Assembly (NCBI GenBank): GCA_900767195.1
Contig: CAAFYG010000101.1
Coordinates: forward strand, 1 to 54,397
From: Clostridia bacterium
GTDB lineage: Bacteria; Bacillota; Clostridia; Christensenellales; Borkfalkiaceae
Direction of reading: 5' to 3'
Length of the DNA stretch: 54,397 bases
Shown: piece after piece, positions 34,001-41,064 of the stretch
Numbering within the stretch: position 1 is the first letter of the stretch
Layout of the letters: each line of letters starts with the position of its first letter
Notes under the pieces: model-generated
The model's database searches: none
The model's input: the letters and a program-made list of their open reading frames with translations, nothing else
Told to the model about the DNA's origin: nothing
Program-made: the position numbers and the translations under genes

Positions 34001-35466
34001 TTGCGGGTGCTACGGAACTTGAACTTGTAAGTTTTACGGGTGCTACGGAACTTGCAAGTCTTGCGCTTCCCGAAAATATTTCGGAAGTAGGCGCGCAGGC
34101 ATTCTATTCAACGAAGATCGCTTCGGCGGATTTATCGAAAGTGGATACGATCGGAACGCAGGCGTTTGCAAGCACTCCGCTTACAAGCGTGGTACTGAAA
34201 GAAGGCGCGAACATCGGCGACGGCGCGTTTGCCCTTTGCGATCGTTTGGAAAACGTTGAAAATCTTGCAAAGGCGGTGCAGATCGGCGCGTATGCGTTCA
34301 GAGGCACGGCTTTGGAAACGGCGGATCTTTCTGCGGCGAAAACAATCGGCGATTTTGCGTTTGCGCTTTCGGCGGTGAAAGAAGTAAAATTCGGCAAAGA
34401 TCTTGAAACGCTCGGCGAAAACCCGTTCTACGGTTGCGAAATCGCAAGTTTCGGAAAGACGGAAGATGTTATTTTCGGCAGTCAGGTGATCGGAAAAAAT
34501 CTCAACGAGAACTACGAGATCAGTGCAAACGTGAAAGTTTCGAACGGCGTTTTGTATCAGATAGTGCCGAACGGGCTTGAACTTGTATCGTATCCGATGC
34601 TGAAAACCGCAACCGATTATACGGTGGAAACCGGAACGGTGAGAATTTCCGCAATGGCATTTGCGGAAAACAAAAACATTAAGCGCGTAACGATCGCGCA
34701 TACGGTGAAGTCGCTCGGCGATAAAGCTTTCTACGGGTGCAACAATCTTTCCGTGGCGGTATTCCTCGGCTATAACGCTCCCGCGTTGGAAGAAGAATAC
34801 GACAGCTCGTATGCGTCTGCGGAAAATCTGCCTTATAATAACGGTACGAGCAGCGTGAGTATTTCGAAGTACTTTATGTGGAATGCGAACGCGTCGCGCG
34901 GCGAACTTTTCTACTACGGCGCAACGTTTGTGGACAGAGTGGGCAAAACGGATAAGGCCATGGTGATGGTACGCCCCGCCAACGGACAAAATTACGATTC
35001 GTTTATCTTCGGGCAGTACTTCTCGGCTACGATCGACGGCAACAACGCGGCTACGGACGCAACGCTCAACGTGATTGCGATGATCGAGAATCTGCCGAAT
35101 ATCACGGCGGCCGACGAGGCAACGGAAAAAGCGGTGAACGCCGTGCGAGAAGCATATAATCTTCTCAGCACAGAGCAACAGGCGCTTGTATCGAATTACT
35201 CGAAGCTGACGGATGCGGAAACGCTGATCGAGTATCTGAAACAACAAAATCCTCCCGCGCCCAAGCCTGCGCCCGCCGAGGACAAATCTTTCAAAGGCGG
35301 CATTATTGCTATTGTGATCGCAGCCACCGCGCTTGCGGCGGGGGCAGTTGTGACGGTATGCCTTGTGCTTGCAAAGAAAAAGAAAGCGGCAGTACACTCG
35401 GAAGGCGGCGAACCTAAGGAAAGCGAAGCCGAAGAGAGTAAAAACGGCAACGACGACAACGAATAA
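28036..35466 (+). CDS. Giant membrane-anchored subtilisin-like (S8) protease with PA, BIG2-like and LRR_5 domains
   Basis: A 2476-residue exported serine protease. The ATG at 28036 follows AAGGAT; the in-frame ATG at 27976 would place 20 non-signal residues in front. A signal segment lies at about 9-26. The S8 triad is complete: D215 in AVLDTGLDYTH, H289 in SSEHGTHVAG, and S617 in LSGTSMAAPNQAG. A PA-type insert (about 491-555, GKIVLVKRG...GAAGIIIYNN) lies between His and Ser, as in C5a-peptidase-like and lactocepin-like enzymes. Fn3-like domains follow, then two BIG2-like domains (about 1170-1245 and 1295-1372), an LRR_5 array (about 1375-2255), a short helical segment (about 2343-2405), a Pro-rich linker, a membrane helix (about 2421-2445) and a charged tail. 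There is no LPXTG. It likely cuts proteins outside the cell, with the LRR_5 part for targeting. A lipoprotein gene and a peptide importer follow on the same strand. Confidence 0.93.
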   Translation: MTKKTKKYTIRIFALAMGIGAAGGFFFENLGKELGEGSANADAAFSRLNGAVKTNTEDYFDHNVVYKLPSSVSSSQEISVIVSMKADSVLDAYEASDNKRTVKEYVTTGEARATARAAERERNQLIKKLDKSGLKYELGEKYDTVLSGFEITIKAKDFEKANKILSSDATLIVGDVYAPAETQVITNDVDVYDTGIFDSSKSEYQGDGVVVAVLDTGLDYTHTAFSVDNFTTSEEAFTLSTIASKIGSTAAAKNSAGLTAEDVYVSRKVPYAYDYADKDANVAPISSEHGTHVAGVIAGKDETITGVAPNAQLAIMKVFSDTQTGAKTSWLLAALEDCVTLGVDVINMSLGSGCGFTREVDEKEVADVYDKVRAAGISLIASAANSYNATMNSEKNGNNGLTSNPDSGTVGSPSTYEAALSIASVDGVKTPYLTHNGDIIYFTEASTSDAQTKKSFVNDILKTVGEGVTEHDFEYVTIPGIGRSSDYMEEDDYYKGKIVLVKRGTSTFEEKVRVALKEKGAAGIIIYNNVSGNISMSVGANIGAVCSLSQDEGEKLAANKTGILKVSRSQAAGPFMSDFSSWGPTSDLKIKPEITAHGGEILSAVPGQKYERLSGTSMAAPNQAGATALIRQYVRYSGVFGNDTLAATEVTKRVNQLMMSTADIVMNKNGLPYAVRKQGSGLVNITKATTTAAYISTYNADGSEMDKTKLELGDDKKKTGVYEMTFAVNNITGSAISYNVDAVMITEGVSKTYTSHGDTTVTQEGYLLSGTQTQVVSVSGSGSANGNTVTVQANGSATVNLKITLSEADKQYLNESFENGMYVEGFVKLEAASGTSVSMNVPVLAFYGDWTEAPLFDEEYYDTNKDELNAGLDAEDKLMADAYATRVIGGLYSDYISTLGAYAFTQDPSATPIAANKEHIAISNQEGENGSVNKIRSVTAGLLRNAKRVDISITDAATGREIYSESKYNVRKAFNSGGSIYGSSIDLDFSALENNLKNNSKYLVKMTSYIDYGADGEQNNKRNTFEFPLYIDFEAPIVTGVEYRTEYDSVTKKTQLFADVSIYDNHYTMGVSFGQVVYSDPETTGYSLSLRSFGKYVTPVYSEFNTTSKVTIDLTELVSQIKKDSLGSNSTSNNSFIASCYDYALNNATYEIRLPDEVLAMYFSEETINLNPNETKPLSEVLNIFPNESWIQTLDVTSTDKDVADVLNQTIIAKKSGNVVLTATGYDANGKKVTATVNVHVYGEGEEGYDGSYSLQTVNKFELTGYKTNKAYYSLSSSEREIGTTGGTYSFGGSYELSMYPSESVTLQYILDSYYPSLTKVEFSSSNGNATVDEEGTIVAQKDGRATITAAVTYNGESTLHMLTVSVTIKEPFAFNSIYLNTYRGLGGEVVIPDDRGITTINAFAFSGYELVEKDLSAGDVIDKESPYHMKQAVIGEDTITKVVIPEGVTTIEQYAFAKLTALEEVVLPSTLNLIGLGAFQGCKKLTKINLENVQFINERAFSECNLQDNLGYTEEYEPKAAKMVSIGNYAFENCKLATVALPKTAQSIGIGAFTGNTELVNVEFEAAKMKVGKGAFAGCTGLSSIDINAAVISAYAFQGCTSLSEVRLGKDVSVIGEYAFANTEIAKFNLASANTYLQAKDGGKYIYKGTELIVAAPKVVGDGIGNTVTLPADTASISKGAFSGNAALFELTATGVTKVGDYAFSDCTNLKKVTLGKLKTIGAYAFANTAITSTPDLSEAESIGKYAFALTKIAKVTLPGGVFADDYAFALNTELKEVEIGDGAVIGEAAFYSRLTDNSFEGTGKFNSDSYQTYEYEVKNETGATAKTYTYYSYNIKSGNVSALTSLTVGKNVTIGNYAFAGNAKLKEITWNGNGEGVIIGDYAFYNAASLVTANLSKIETIGEGAFSGVRRMDLRINENKIYAAYRIAMNGGEERMLGNLYTSGAAQLADVNLSNAGTLGKGAFAYNQKLTNLTLGDKLTAIADYAFAGATELELVSFTGATELASLALPENISEVGAQAFYSTKIASADLSKVDTIGTQAFASTPLTSVVLKEGANIGDGAFALCDRLENVENLAKAVQIGAYAFRGTALETADLSAAKTIGDFAFALSAVKEVKFGKDLETLGENPFYGCEIASFGKTEDVIFGSQVIGKNLNENYEISANVKVSNGVLYQIVPNGLELVSYPMLKTATDYTVETGTVRISAMAFAENKNIKRVTIAHTVKSLGDKAFYGCNNLSVAVFLGYNAPALEEEYDSSYASAENLPYNNGTSSVSISKYFMWNANASRGELFYYGATFVDRVGKTDKAMVMVRPANGQNYDSFIFGQYFSATIDGNNAATDATLNVIAMIENLPNITAADEATEKAVNAVREAYNLLSTEQQALVSNYSKLTDAETLIEYLKQQNPPAPKPAPAEDKSFKGGIIAIVIAATALAAGAVVTVCLVLAKKKKAAVHSEGGEPKESEAEESKNGNDDNE
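34004..34054 (+). repeat. 18-base direct repeat inside the protease LRR_5 array
   Basis: CGGGTGCTACGGAACTTG occurs at 34004-34021 and 34037-34054, 33 bases (11 codons) apart. It encodes the repeated GATEL. The spacing is a whole number of codons but shorter than one LRR_5 unit, suggesting recent slippage or partial duplication. Confidence 0.8.
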
Positions 35467-35479
35467 TAAAGGCAATTAT

Positions 35480-35510
35480 TTCGGGAAACTTGCATTGCGG
35501 GTTTCCCGAA
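35480..35510 (+). other. Stem-loop between protease and lipoprotein genes
   Basis: A perfect 10-bp stem TTCGGGAAAC/GTTTCCCGAA (35480-35489 and 35501-35510) with an 11-base loop. No T-run follows on either strand, so it is not a classical terminator. Placed just before the next ribosome site, it could mark an mRNA processing or stability point. Confidence 0.55.
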
Positions 35511-35526
35511 AGGAAAGAGAGAGCTT

Positions 35527-37281
35527 ATGAAGAAAAAAATCTGCACAATTTTAAGTCTTTCCTGTATAGCGGCGGCATGCGTTTTCGCGGCGGGCTGCGC
35601 CGAGAAGTCGGCGGTAGATAAACTTCGCGAAGCGGGTTGTAAAGTTTTTGTAACGTACAACGCAAACGGCGGTAAGTTTATCGGGACGGAAAAAGTGTAT
35701 CTGCTCGACGGAATCAACCCCGACGATAGCTGTTGGACGAAATCCGACGACGGAAAAACGCATATCAAGCTGACAGATCCGACGAACAAACTTCGCCCTA
35801 CGGGAACAACCGATAAAATGACGCTCACGAAAACGGAATACTCTTTGGCAGGCTGGTATAGAAATCGCGAGCTGCTGAAAGACGAAAAAGGCAATGCGTT
35901 GGACGAGGCCGGGAACGTTCTTACTCAGAAAGACGAAATGTACTTTTTAAAGCTGACGAATGGGGACGGCTCTGAGCGTAAAGTAACGGTATGCGACGGG
36001 CAGTATTTTTACGAAGGCGAAGCTTCTGACGGCGGCATTGTGAAGGATACGGCTACGAACAAGTACGTGTACGAGCGTTCCAAAGCGGAAGCAAAAATTG
36101 CCGAAATGGTGACTCCCGCCTATTCGTATTCCGGATATTGGGATTTTGCAACGGACGAAATCGAGTACGCGGAATCGGACGGCGAAGTAAGCTTAACTTT
36201 GTATGCAGGCTGGGTGCCGTATTATCAATATTATTATTATGTGAAAAACGACTCCGACGAATGGGAGAAATACGGTACAACGTATTTTGATTACGTACTG
36301 AGCAGCAGCGGAAACGAAAAGTATGCCGATCAGGGCGAAATGTATTTGCCAAACTGGCAAGGCGGCAACGGCGCGATGAATTACTCGCATACGTATATCG
36401 ACAAGTCTACCAAAGAATTTCCTTCGATTGCGGGCAAAACGTTCAAAGCGGCGTATGCCGATAAAGAATGTACGCAGAAATATACGGATAAAATCACGCA
36501 CAACGGCACGTTAGATCCGGCTACGGCGTTGCCGAAAGACAGAATCCAAAACGTTTACGTAGAATTTTACGACGAGGAAATGTTTAAAATCGAAACCGCC
36601 GAGCAGCTTGCGGCAAACGCAAAAACCAACGGCAGTTACGAAATATTAAACGATCTCGATTTTGAAAAGACAACGTGGCCCGCCGTATTCACAACAGGCG
36701 CGTTTACGGGAAAAATGTTTTCGGCAACAGACAAGAAGAGCGTTACGCTGAAAAACGTAAAAGCGCAGTATTCCGGCACCACGGCGAACGGCGGTTTGTT
36801 CGGATTGATTGCCGCGGGCGCGCAGTTGAAAAATCTGCGTTTCGAAAACGTGACGATGGATTTTGCATCCGTCACGTGCAGCGAAACCGATACAGGCTAC
36901 GGCTTATTCAGCGGCAACGTCGACGAAGCGGCGCAAATCAAAAACGTAACGGTATCGGGCGCAAAGCTGCGACTTGGCATCATTCAATTACAAAGCGGCT
37001 ATAAAATCAATCTTTTAGCAGGCGGCAACGCTTCGGGAATCACGCAAGAAGGCGAAACGGCGTTGGAAGTGTACGGTGAAGCCGGAATTACTTGCAGTTA
37101 CTATTATTTCGAGCCGGAAACAATAGAAATTGATGTGGCGAAGAAAGAGATAAAACTCACATTCTTATCCATAAATGAGTCCGAAAAGCAACGGCGCGAA
37201 TATGAATATTATACGGTTACGTGGGATGCAACGGGCAAGACGACGGCAACGCCGCACAAGCCGTACAAAACCCAACCGTAA
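35527..37281 (+). CDS. Lipoprotein with InlB-like and GLUG-like regions
   Basis: A 584-residue probable lipoprotein. The signal peptide ends in a good lipobox, FAAGC (Cys24). An InlB-like start (VFVTYNANGGKF, about 39-50) with GWYRNREL (about 112-119) is interrupted by a polar insert. A Tyr-rich stretch (about 235-241) follows. From about 355 to 480 the pattern YEILNDLDFEKTTW, F-x-G-x-x-F, NGGLFGLI and LKNLRFENV matches GLUG-type beta-helix repeats seen in surface proteins. The C-terminal end is polar. It starts 60 bases after the protease gene and ends 54 bases before the importer binding-protein gene, with no promoter seen on either side, so it may be co-transcribed with both. Function unknown. 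Confidence 0.86.
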   Translation: MKKKICTILSLSCIAAACVFAAGCAEKSAVDKLREAGCKVFVTYNANGGKFIGTEKVYLLDGINPDDSCWTKSDDGKTHIKLTDPTNKLRPTGTTDKMTLTKTEYSLAGWYRNRELLKDEKGNALDEAGNVLTQKDEMYFLKLTNGDGSERKVTVCDGQYFYEGEASDGGIVKDTATNKYVYERSKAEAKIAEMVTPAYSYSGYWDFATDEIEYAESDGEVSLTLYAGWVPYYQYYYYVKNDSDEWEKYGTTYFDYVLSSSGNEKYADQGEMYLPNWQGGNGAMNYSHTYIDKSTKEFPSIAGKTFKAAYADKECTQKYTDKITHNGTLDPATALPKDRIQNVYVEFYDEEMFKIETAEQLAANAKTNGSYEILNDLDFEKTTWPAVFTTGAFTGKMFSATDKKSVTLKNVKAQYSGTTANGGLFGLIAAGAQLKNLRFENVTMDFASVTCSETDTGYGLFSGNVDEAAQIKNVTVSGAKLRLGIIQLQSGYKINLLAGGNASGITQEGETALEVYGEAGITCSYYYFEPETIEIDVAKKEIKLTFLSINESEKQRREYEYYTVTWDATGKTTATPHKPYKTQP

Positions 37282-37335
37282 GCGGATAAAAACAAGAAAA
37301 AGTAAAAAACTCTTATTAGCGGAGGTAATGCAAAT

Positions 37336-39930
37336 ATGAAGAAAAAAGGCTTATACAGGGCGGTTGCAGTTGCTCTGTGCGGCGCGATGAGCGCAACCGC
37401 GATGGTATCGCTTGCGGGCTGCAAAAAGAAGAATAAGCGCGACGCGATCGTTTTGATGACGGAAGAATTAAGCGGACTTTTTAACCCGTTTTATGCTACG
37501 TCCGGCACCGATCAGGAGGTTGTGGGGATGACGCAGATCGGCATGCTTTCTACCGATAGCAACGGTAAAACGGTGGCGGGGGAAGAATATCCCACGGTGG
37601 TGCTCGATTATGAAGTGAAATCGGGCGCGACCGAATCCGTTTACACGTTCGTCTTGAAGAACAACATTAAGTTCTCGGACGGCAAACCGCTTACGATGAA
37701 CGACGTACTCTTTAATATGTACGAATATCTCGATCCCGTATACACCGGCTCGTCCACAATGTATTCGATTAAGATCAAAGGTTTATCCGAATACAGATTG
37801 CAGCAAAAAACTTCTTCCGGCGGAAGCGATACGGAATCGCAGCTTTCTACGAATGCCAACAAATACGCAACCACGCGTATCAGAGAGTTGATTGAAACAT
37901 ATCAGGAAGCGGGCAAAATATCCGGTTCGCAAAACACGTATCAGCTTTCCGAAGCGGGAATGAAAGAGGCGATTGCCAAACGCACCGTTTCGAACGGTTA
38001 TAAAATCGCAGTTGCTTCGAAATCAGAGCAAGCAGGCTTCGATTATAACGCTCAATTGCTTGCCGATTACGAGCTTGCTTTAAAAACGTTTAAGAAAGAG
38101 CTTGAAGCTGACTATAAAGCGGCGAAAGAATCGTACGATCTGAATACGCTTCCGTATAGCGAATGGAAAGAAGAGCTTTCGAGCGACGTATTCAAATTCT
38201 TACTTTCCGAAGGCTATATCACGCCCGAGTATGAAAAGGTACAGGGAAAAGAAAACAAGCTGAAAATAGTGAAATTCAACGGCGAAGTAGGTCCTTACGA
38301 TACGCAAGAAAAAGCAATTAACCGCGTGTATAACGATAAAATTACCAACGAATTGCACAACGTGCTTTCCGTATGGGGTACGGCGGGTACGCTGACCACG
38401 GAATTCGCGGCGAAGGCAAAGGAAATTATGCTGCGCGATCAGATGGGCGATTCTTCAACGCTGCTTTATCCTAATATCGAAGGAATCGTATCGCTCGGAC
38501 ACACTACGTCTATTTCGTCCGTAACGATTACTCACGAAGACAAATCAACCACGCCGTATCAAGTGGCGAGCGAACACAACGAGGACGGCACTCCGAAATC
38601 GGGGTACGACGTGCTTCAAATCACCATCGAAGGCACAGATCCGAAAGCTATATATAACTTCGGCTTCACCGTTGCTCCCGCGCATTACTACACGGCCGAC
38701 GCTTCGCATCCGAACGGCAGAGAAATCGATATTAAAAGCAATAAATTCGGCGTGGAATATGCCACGGCTTCTTTCCAGAGCAACGTGATTCAATCGCAGC
38801 AGCATCAGGAAGTACCGATGGGCGCAGGTGCTTATCAGGCAACAAACGAGAAAAACGATTCAAATCCCGCCGGCAAAGATTTCTGGTCGAGCAACGTTAT
38901 TTACTTTAAGAAAAACGAGCATTTCATGTTCGGCGTAAAAACGGATAAATTGCAATTCCAGGTAGTCAGCCCTTCCAACGCGCTCGATACGTTGCAGAGC
39001 GGCGCGGTGGACTTCGTAACGCCGCAATTCACCAAGGCGAACGTTGAGCGGCTCGACGGAATGAAAGAGAAAGGGTTTAATAAGCTTTCGGCATGGCAGC
39101 TCGGTTACGGCTATGTGGGTATCAACGCCGGAAAAGTACCCAACGTAAACGTGCGCCGCGCGATCATGTCCGCCATGCAGGCTTCGCTTGCTACGGAATA
39201 TTATTCCGCGGCTACGTGCGAAGTAATCGACTGGCCTATGTCTAAAATGAGTTGGGCATATCCGAAAGAGGCAAACGGCAGCTCCAAGCCGAACGGACAC
39301 GATTATACGATGTGGACGACAAAGGAGCAAGCGATTGCAAAAGTGAAAAAATATATGCAGCTTGCTAACGTATCGAAAGGGGATTCTCAGTTGAAAATCC
39401 GCTTCACGATCGCGGGCGCTTCCATCACCGAACACCCCACTTACAGCGTATTCAAGCAGGCAGCGGAAATCTTGAATAGCTGCGATTGGGAAGTTGAAGT
39501 GAAAGCCGATTCGCAGGCACTCACGAAGCTTTCTACGGGCTCTCTCGAAGTATGGGCGGCAGCTTGGGGTTCTACCATCGATCCCGATATGTATCAGGTA
39601 TATCACAAGAATTCGTCGGCGACTTCCGTATACGCATGGGGCTATCGCGAAATTAAAGCGAATACCACGAAGTATTCTTACGAAAACGGTATTATCACTA
39701 AACTTAGCAAAGTGATTGACGACGCCCGCGCGATCGACAATCAATCCGAGCGTACTAAGATGTACGAAACGGCGATGGGTTATGTGCTTGATCTTGCGGT
39801 AGAAATGCCGGTGTATCAGAGAATGAATTTGTATGCTTACAATAGCAACAACGTTTCGGGCTTTAACGAAAACGTGAATCCTTTCTCTACTCCCCTTGAA
39901 AAAGTTTGGGAATTAGAGCTTATAAAATAA
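37336..39930 (+). CDS. Oligopeptide-type ABC transporter substrate-binding lipoprotein (SBP_bac_5), enlarged
   Basis: An 864-residue solute-binding lipoprotein of the family 5 type (OppA/DppA-like), which captures peptides outside the membrane. GGAGGTAA lies before the ATG. The lipobox is LAGC (Cys29). Family features are LSGLFNPFYATSGTD, YTFVLKNNIKFSDGKPLTMNDVLFN split across the early domain, and in the C-terminal half the dyad LDTLQSGAVDF, NVRRAIMSAMQ and LKIRF. Normal family members have about 520-600 residues. The excess is an insertion at about residues 158-395, rich in Lys/Glu helices. The permease and ATPase genes follow after a strong hairpin. The substrate is inferred to be peptides from family and operon; the insertion leaves specificity open. 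Confidence 0.9.
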   Translation: MKKKGLYRAVAVALCGAMSATAMVSLAGCKKKNKRDAIVLMTEELSGLFNPFYATSGTDQEVVGMTQIGMLSTDSNGKTVAGEEYPTVVLDYEVKSGATESVYTFVLKNNIKFSDGKPLTMNDVLFNMYEYLDPVYTGSSTMYSIKIKGLSEYRLQQKTSSGGSDTESQLSTNANKYATTRIRELIETYQEAGKISGSQNTYQLSEAGMKEAIAKRTVSNGYKIAVASKSEQAGFDYNAQLLADYELALKTFKKELEADYKAAKESYDLNTLPYSEWKEELSSDVFKFLLSEGYITPEYEKVQGKENKLKIVKFNGEVGPYDTQEKAINRVYNDKITNELHNVLSVWGTAGTLTTEFAAKAKEIMLRDQMGDSSTLLYPNIEGIVSLGHTTSISSVTITHEDKSTTPYQVASEHNEDGTPKSGYDVLQITIEGTDPKAIYNFGFTVAPAHYYTADASHPNGREIDIKSNKFGVEYATASFQSNVIQSQQHQEVPMGAGAYQATNEKNDSNPAGKDFWSSNVIYFKKNEHFMFGVKTDKLQFQVVSPSNALDTLQSGAVDFVTPQFTKANVERLDGMKEKGFNKLSAWQLGYGYVGINAGKVPNVNVRRAIMSAMQASLATEYYSAATCEVIDWPMSKMSWAYPKEANGSSKPNGHDYTMWTTKEQAIAKVKKYMQLANVSKGDSQLKIRFTIAGASITEHPTYSVFKQAAEILNSCDWEVEVKADSQALTKLSTGSLEVWAAAWGSTIDPDMYQVYHKNSSATSVYAWGYREIKANTTKYSYENGIITKLSKVIDDARAIDNQSERTKMYETAMGYVLDLAVEMPVYQRMNLYAYNSNNVSGFNENVNPFSTPLEKVWELELIK

Positions 39931-39971
39931 GCGAAAGAAGCAGAAATACTAAAAAATACGACTTTTCGTAA

Positions 39972-40003
39972 ACCCGACTGTGCCGAAAAACGCACGGTCG
40001 GGT
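39972..40003 (+). other. Intercistronic stem-loop between binding-protein and permease genes
   Basis: ACCCGACTGTGC (39972-39983) pairs with GCACGGTCGGGT (39992-40003) over 12 bp with one G-U pair and an 8-base loop. No T-run follows. A second small stem CCGCG/CGCGG lies at 40021-40025 and 40034-40038. Such hairpins commonly protect the highly expressed binding-protein message, or partly terminate, giving more binding protein than permease. Confidence 0.65.
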
Positions 40004-40065
40004 GAAAAGCGTTTTAAAATCCGCGGTAAAAAACGCGGAAAACTTGCAGAGAGTTGGTGTAAAAG

Positions 40066-41052
40066 ATGTTCAAATACATTTTGAAAAGAATAGGGGCGGC
40101 GATACTCATTTTATTAGGCGTATCGTTTATTCTCTATGCGCTGCTTCGGTGCATGCCTACAGACTTCGTGGAAGCGAAGATTCTCGCGCTGAACACCTCG
40201 GGCGCAACGGTTACGGAAGAATTCAAACAGCAAATGTACAAAACGTACGGCTTAGACGGCACGATCGTACAAGGGTATTTCAGTTGGCTGGGAAACGTTT
40301 GCCATCTTAATTTCGGCAAGAGCTTTATCAATCAGCGCGAGGTGCTTTCCGAAGTGTTCGATCCGGGCAGAATCGGCACGTCGTTCATCGTGGCGGCGGT
40401 AAGTACGGTATTCGAATTTTTAATCGCTATACCTCTCGGCATCACGGCGGCCACGCATCAGTATTCGCTGCGCGATTATGTGGTTACGATCCTTGTGTTA
40501 ATCGGCATTTCGTTGCCTTCGTTTTTCTTCGGGCAACTTTTAAAAGATATTTTTGCCAACAAACTCGACTGGTTTCCCGTAGGACAAATGAAAACCGCGG
40601 GCGTACCGATGGTCGGTTTGGAAAAATTCGGAGATTATCTGTGGCACATGTTCCTGCCCGTACTCACCGTAGTAATTTTAAGTATCGGCGCGAGAATGAG
40701 AACCACGCGCACGAATATGCTTGAAGTACTTAATGCCGATTATATCCGCACGGCGCGCGCGAAAGGTTTAAGCGAAAAAACCGTAATTTACAAGCACGCG
40801 TTCAGAAACACGCTCATACCGCTTGTCACAAGTCTTGCGGGACTCATACCGAGCCTTTTTTCGGGCGCAATGATCACCGAATCGGTGTTCGATCTCGAAG
40901 GCATCGGGAAATACGCGCTCAACGCCATGACGCAGGGCGATATTCCCGTGATCATGACGTATAATATGTTTCTTGCCGCGCTTTCGGTGCTCGGAATGCT
41001 GCTTTCCGATCTGATGTACGGCGTAGTAGATCCGCGCGTGAAATTGGCGTAA
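40066..41052 (+). CDS. Peptide-type ABC transporter permease (OppB-like)
   Basis: A 328-residue inner permease of the DppB/OppB type. The N-terminus YILKRIGAAILILLGVSFIL is a classical first membrane helix of this family, followed by an extracytoplasmic region with LNFGKSF. The core has the EAA-type loop (about 220-250: LNADYIRTARAKGLSEKTV then HAFRNTLIPL). The ending DLMYGVVDPRVKLA is typical. The length is normal. The ribosome site is weak (GAGAG, then a long gap). The oppC-like gene starts 12 bases after its stop. It forms the membrane channel together with the next gene product. Confidence 0.95.
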   Translation: MFKYILKRIGAAILILLGVSFILYALLRCMPTDFVEAKILALNTSGATVTEEFKQQMYKTYGLDGTIVQGYFSWLGNVCHLNFGKSFINQREVLSEVFDPGRIGTSFIVAAVSTVFEFLIAIPLGITAATHQYSLRDYVVTILVLIGISLPSFFFGQLLKDIFANKLDWFPVGQMKTAGVPMVGLEKFGDYLWHMFLPVLTVVILSIGARMRTTRTNMLEVLNADYIRTARAKGLSEKTVIYKHAFRNTLIPLVTSLAGLIPSLFSGAMITESVFDLEGIGKYALNAMTQGDIPVIMTYNMFLAALSVLGMLLSDLMYGVVDPRVKLA

Positions 41053-41064
41053 AGGAGAACGGTA

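Noticed and set aside
40002..40310. A small plus-strand open frame overlapping the OppB-like gene start
   Set aside because: It begins inside the intercistronic hairpin, runs in another frame through the OppB-like gene, and has no ribosome site.
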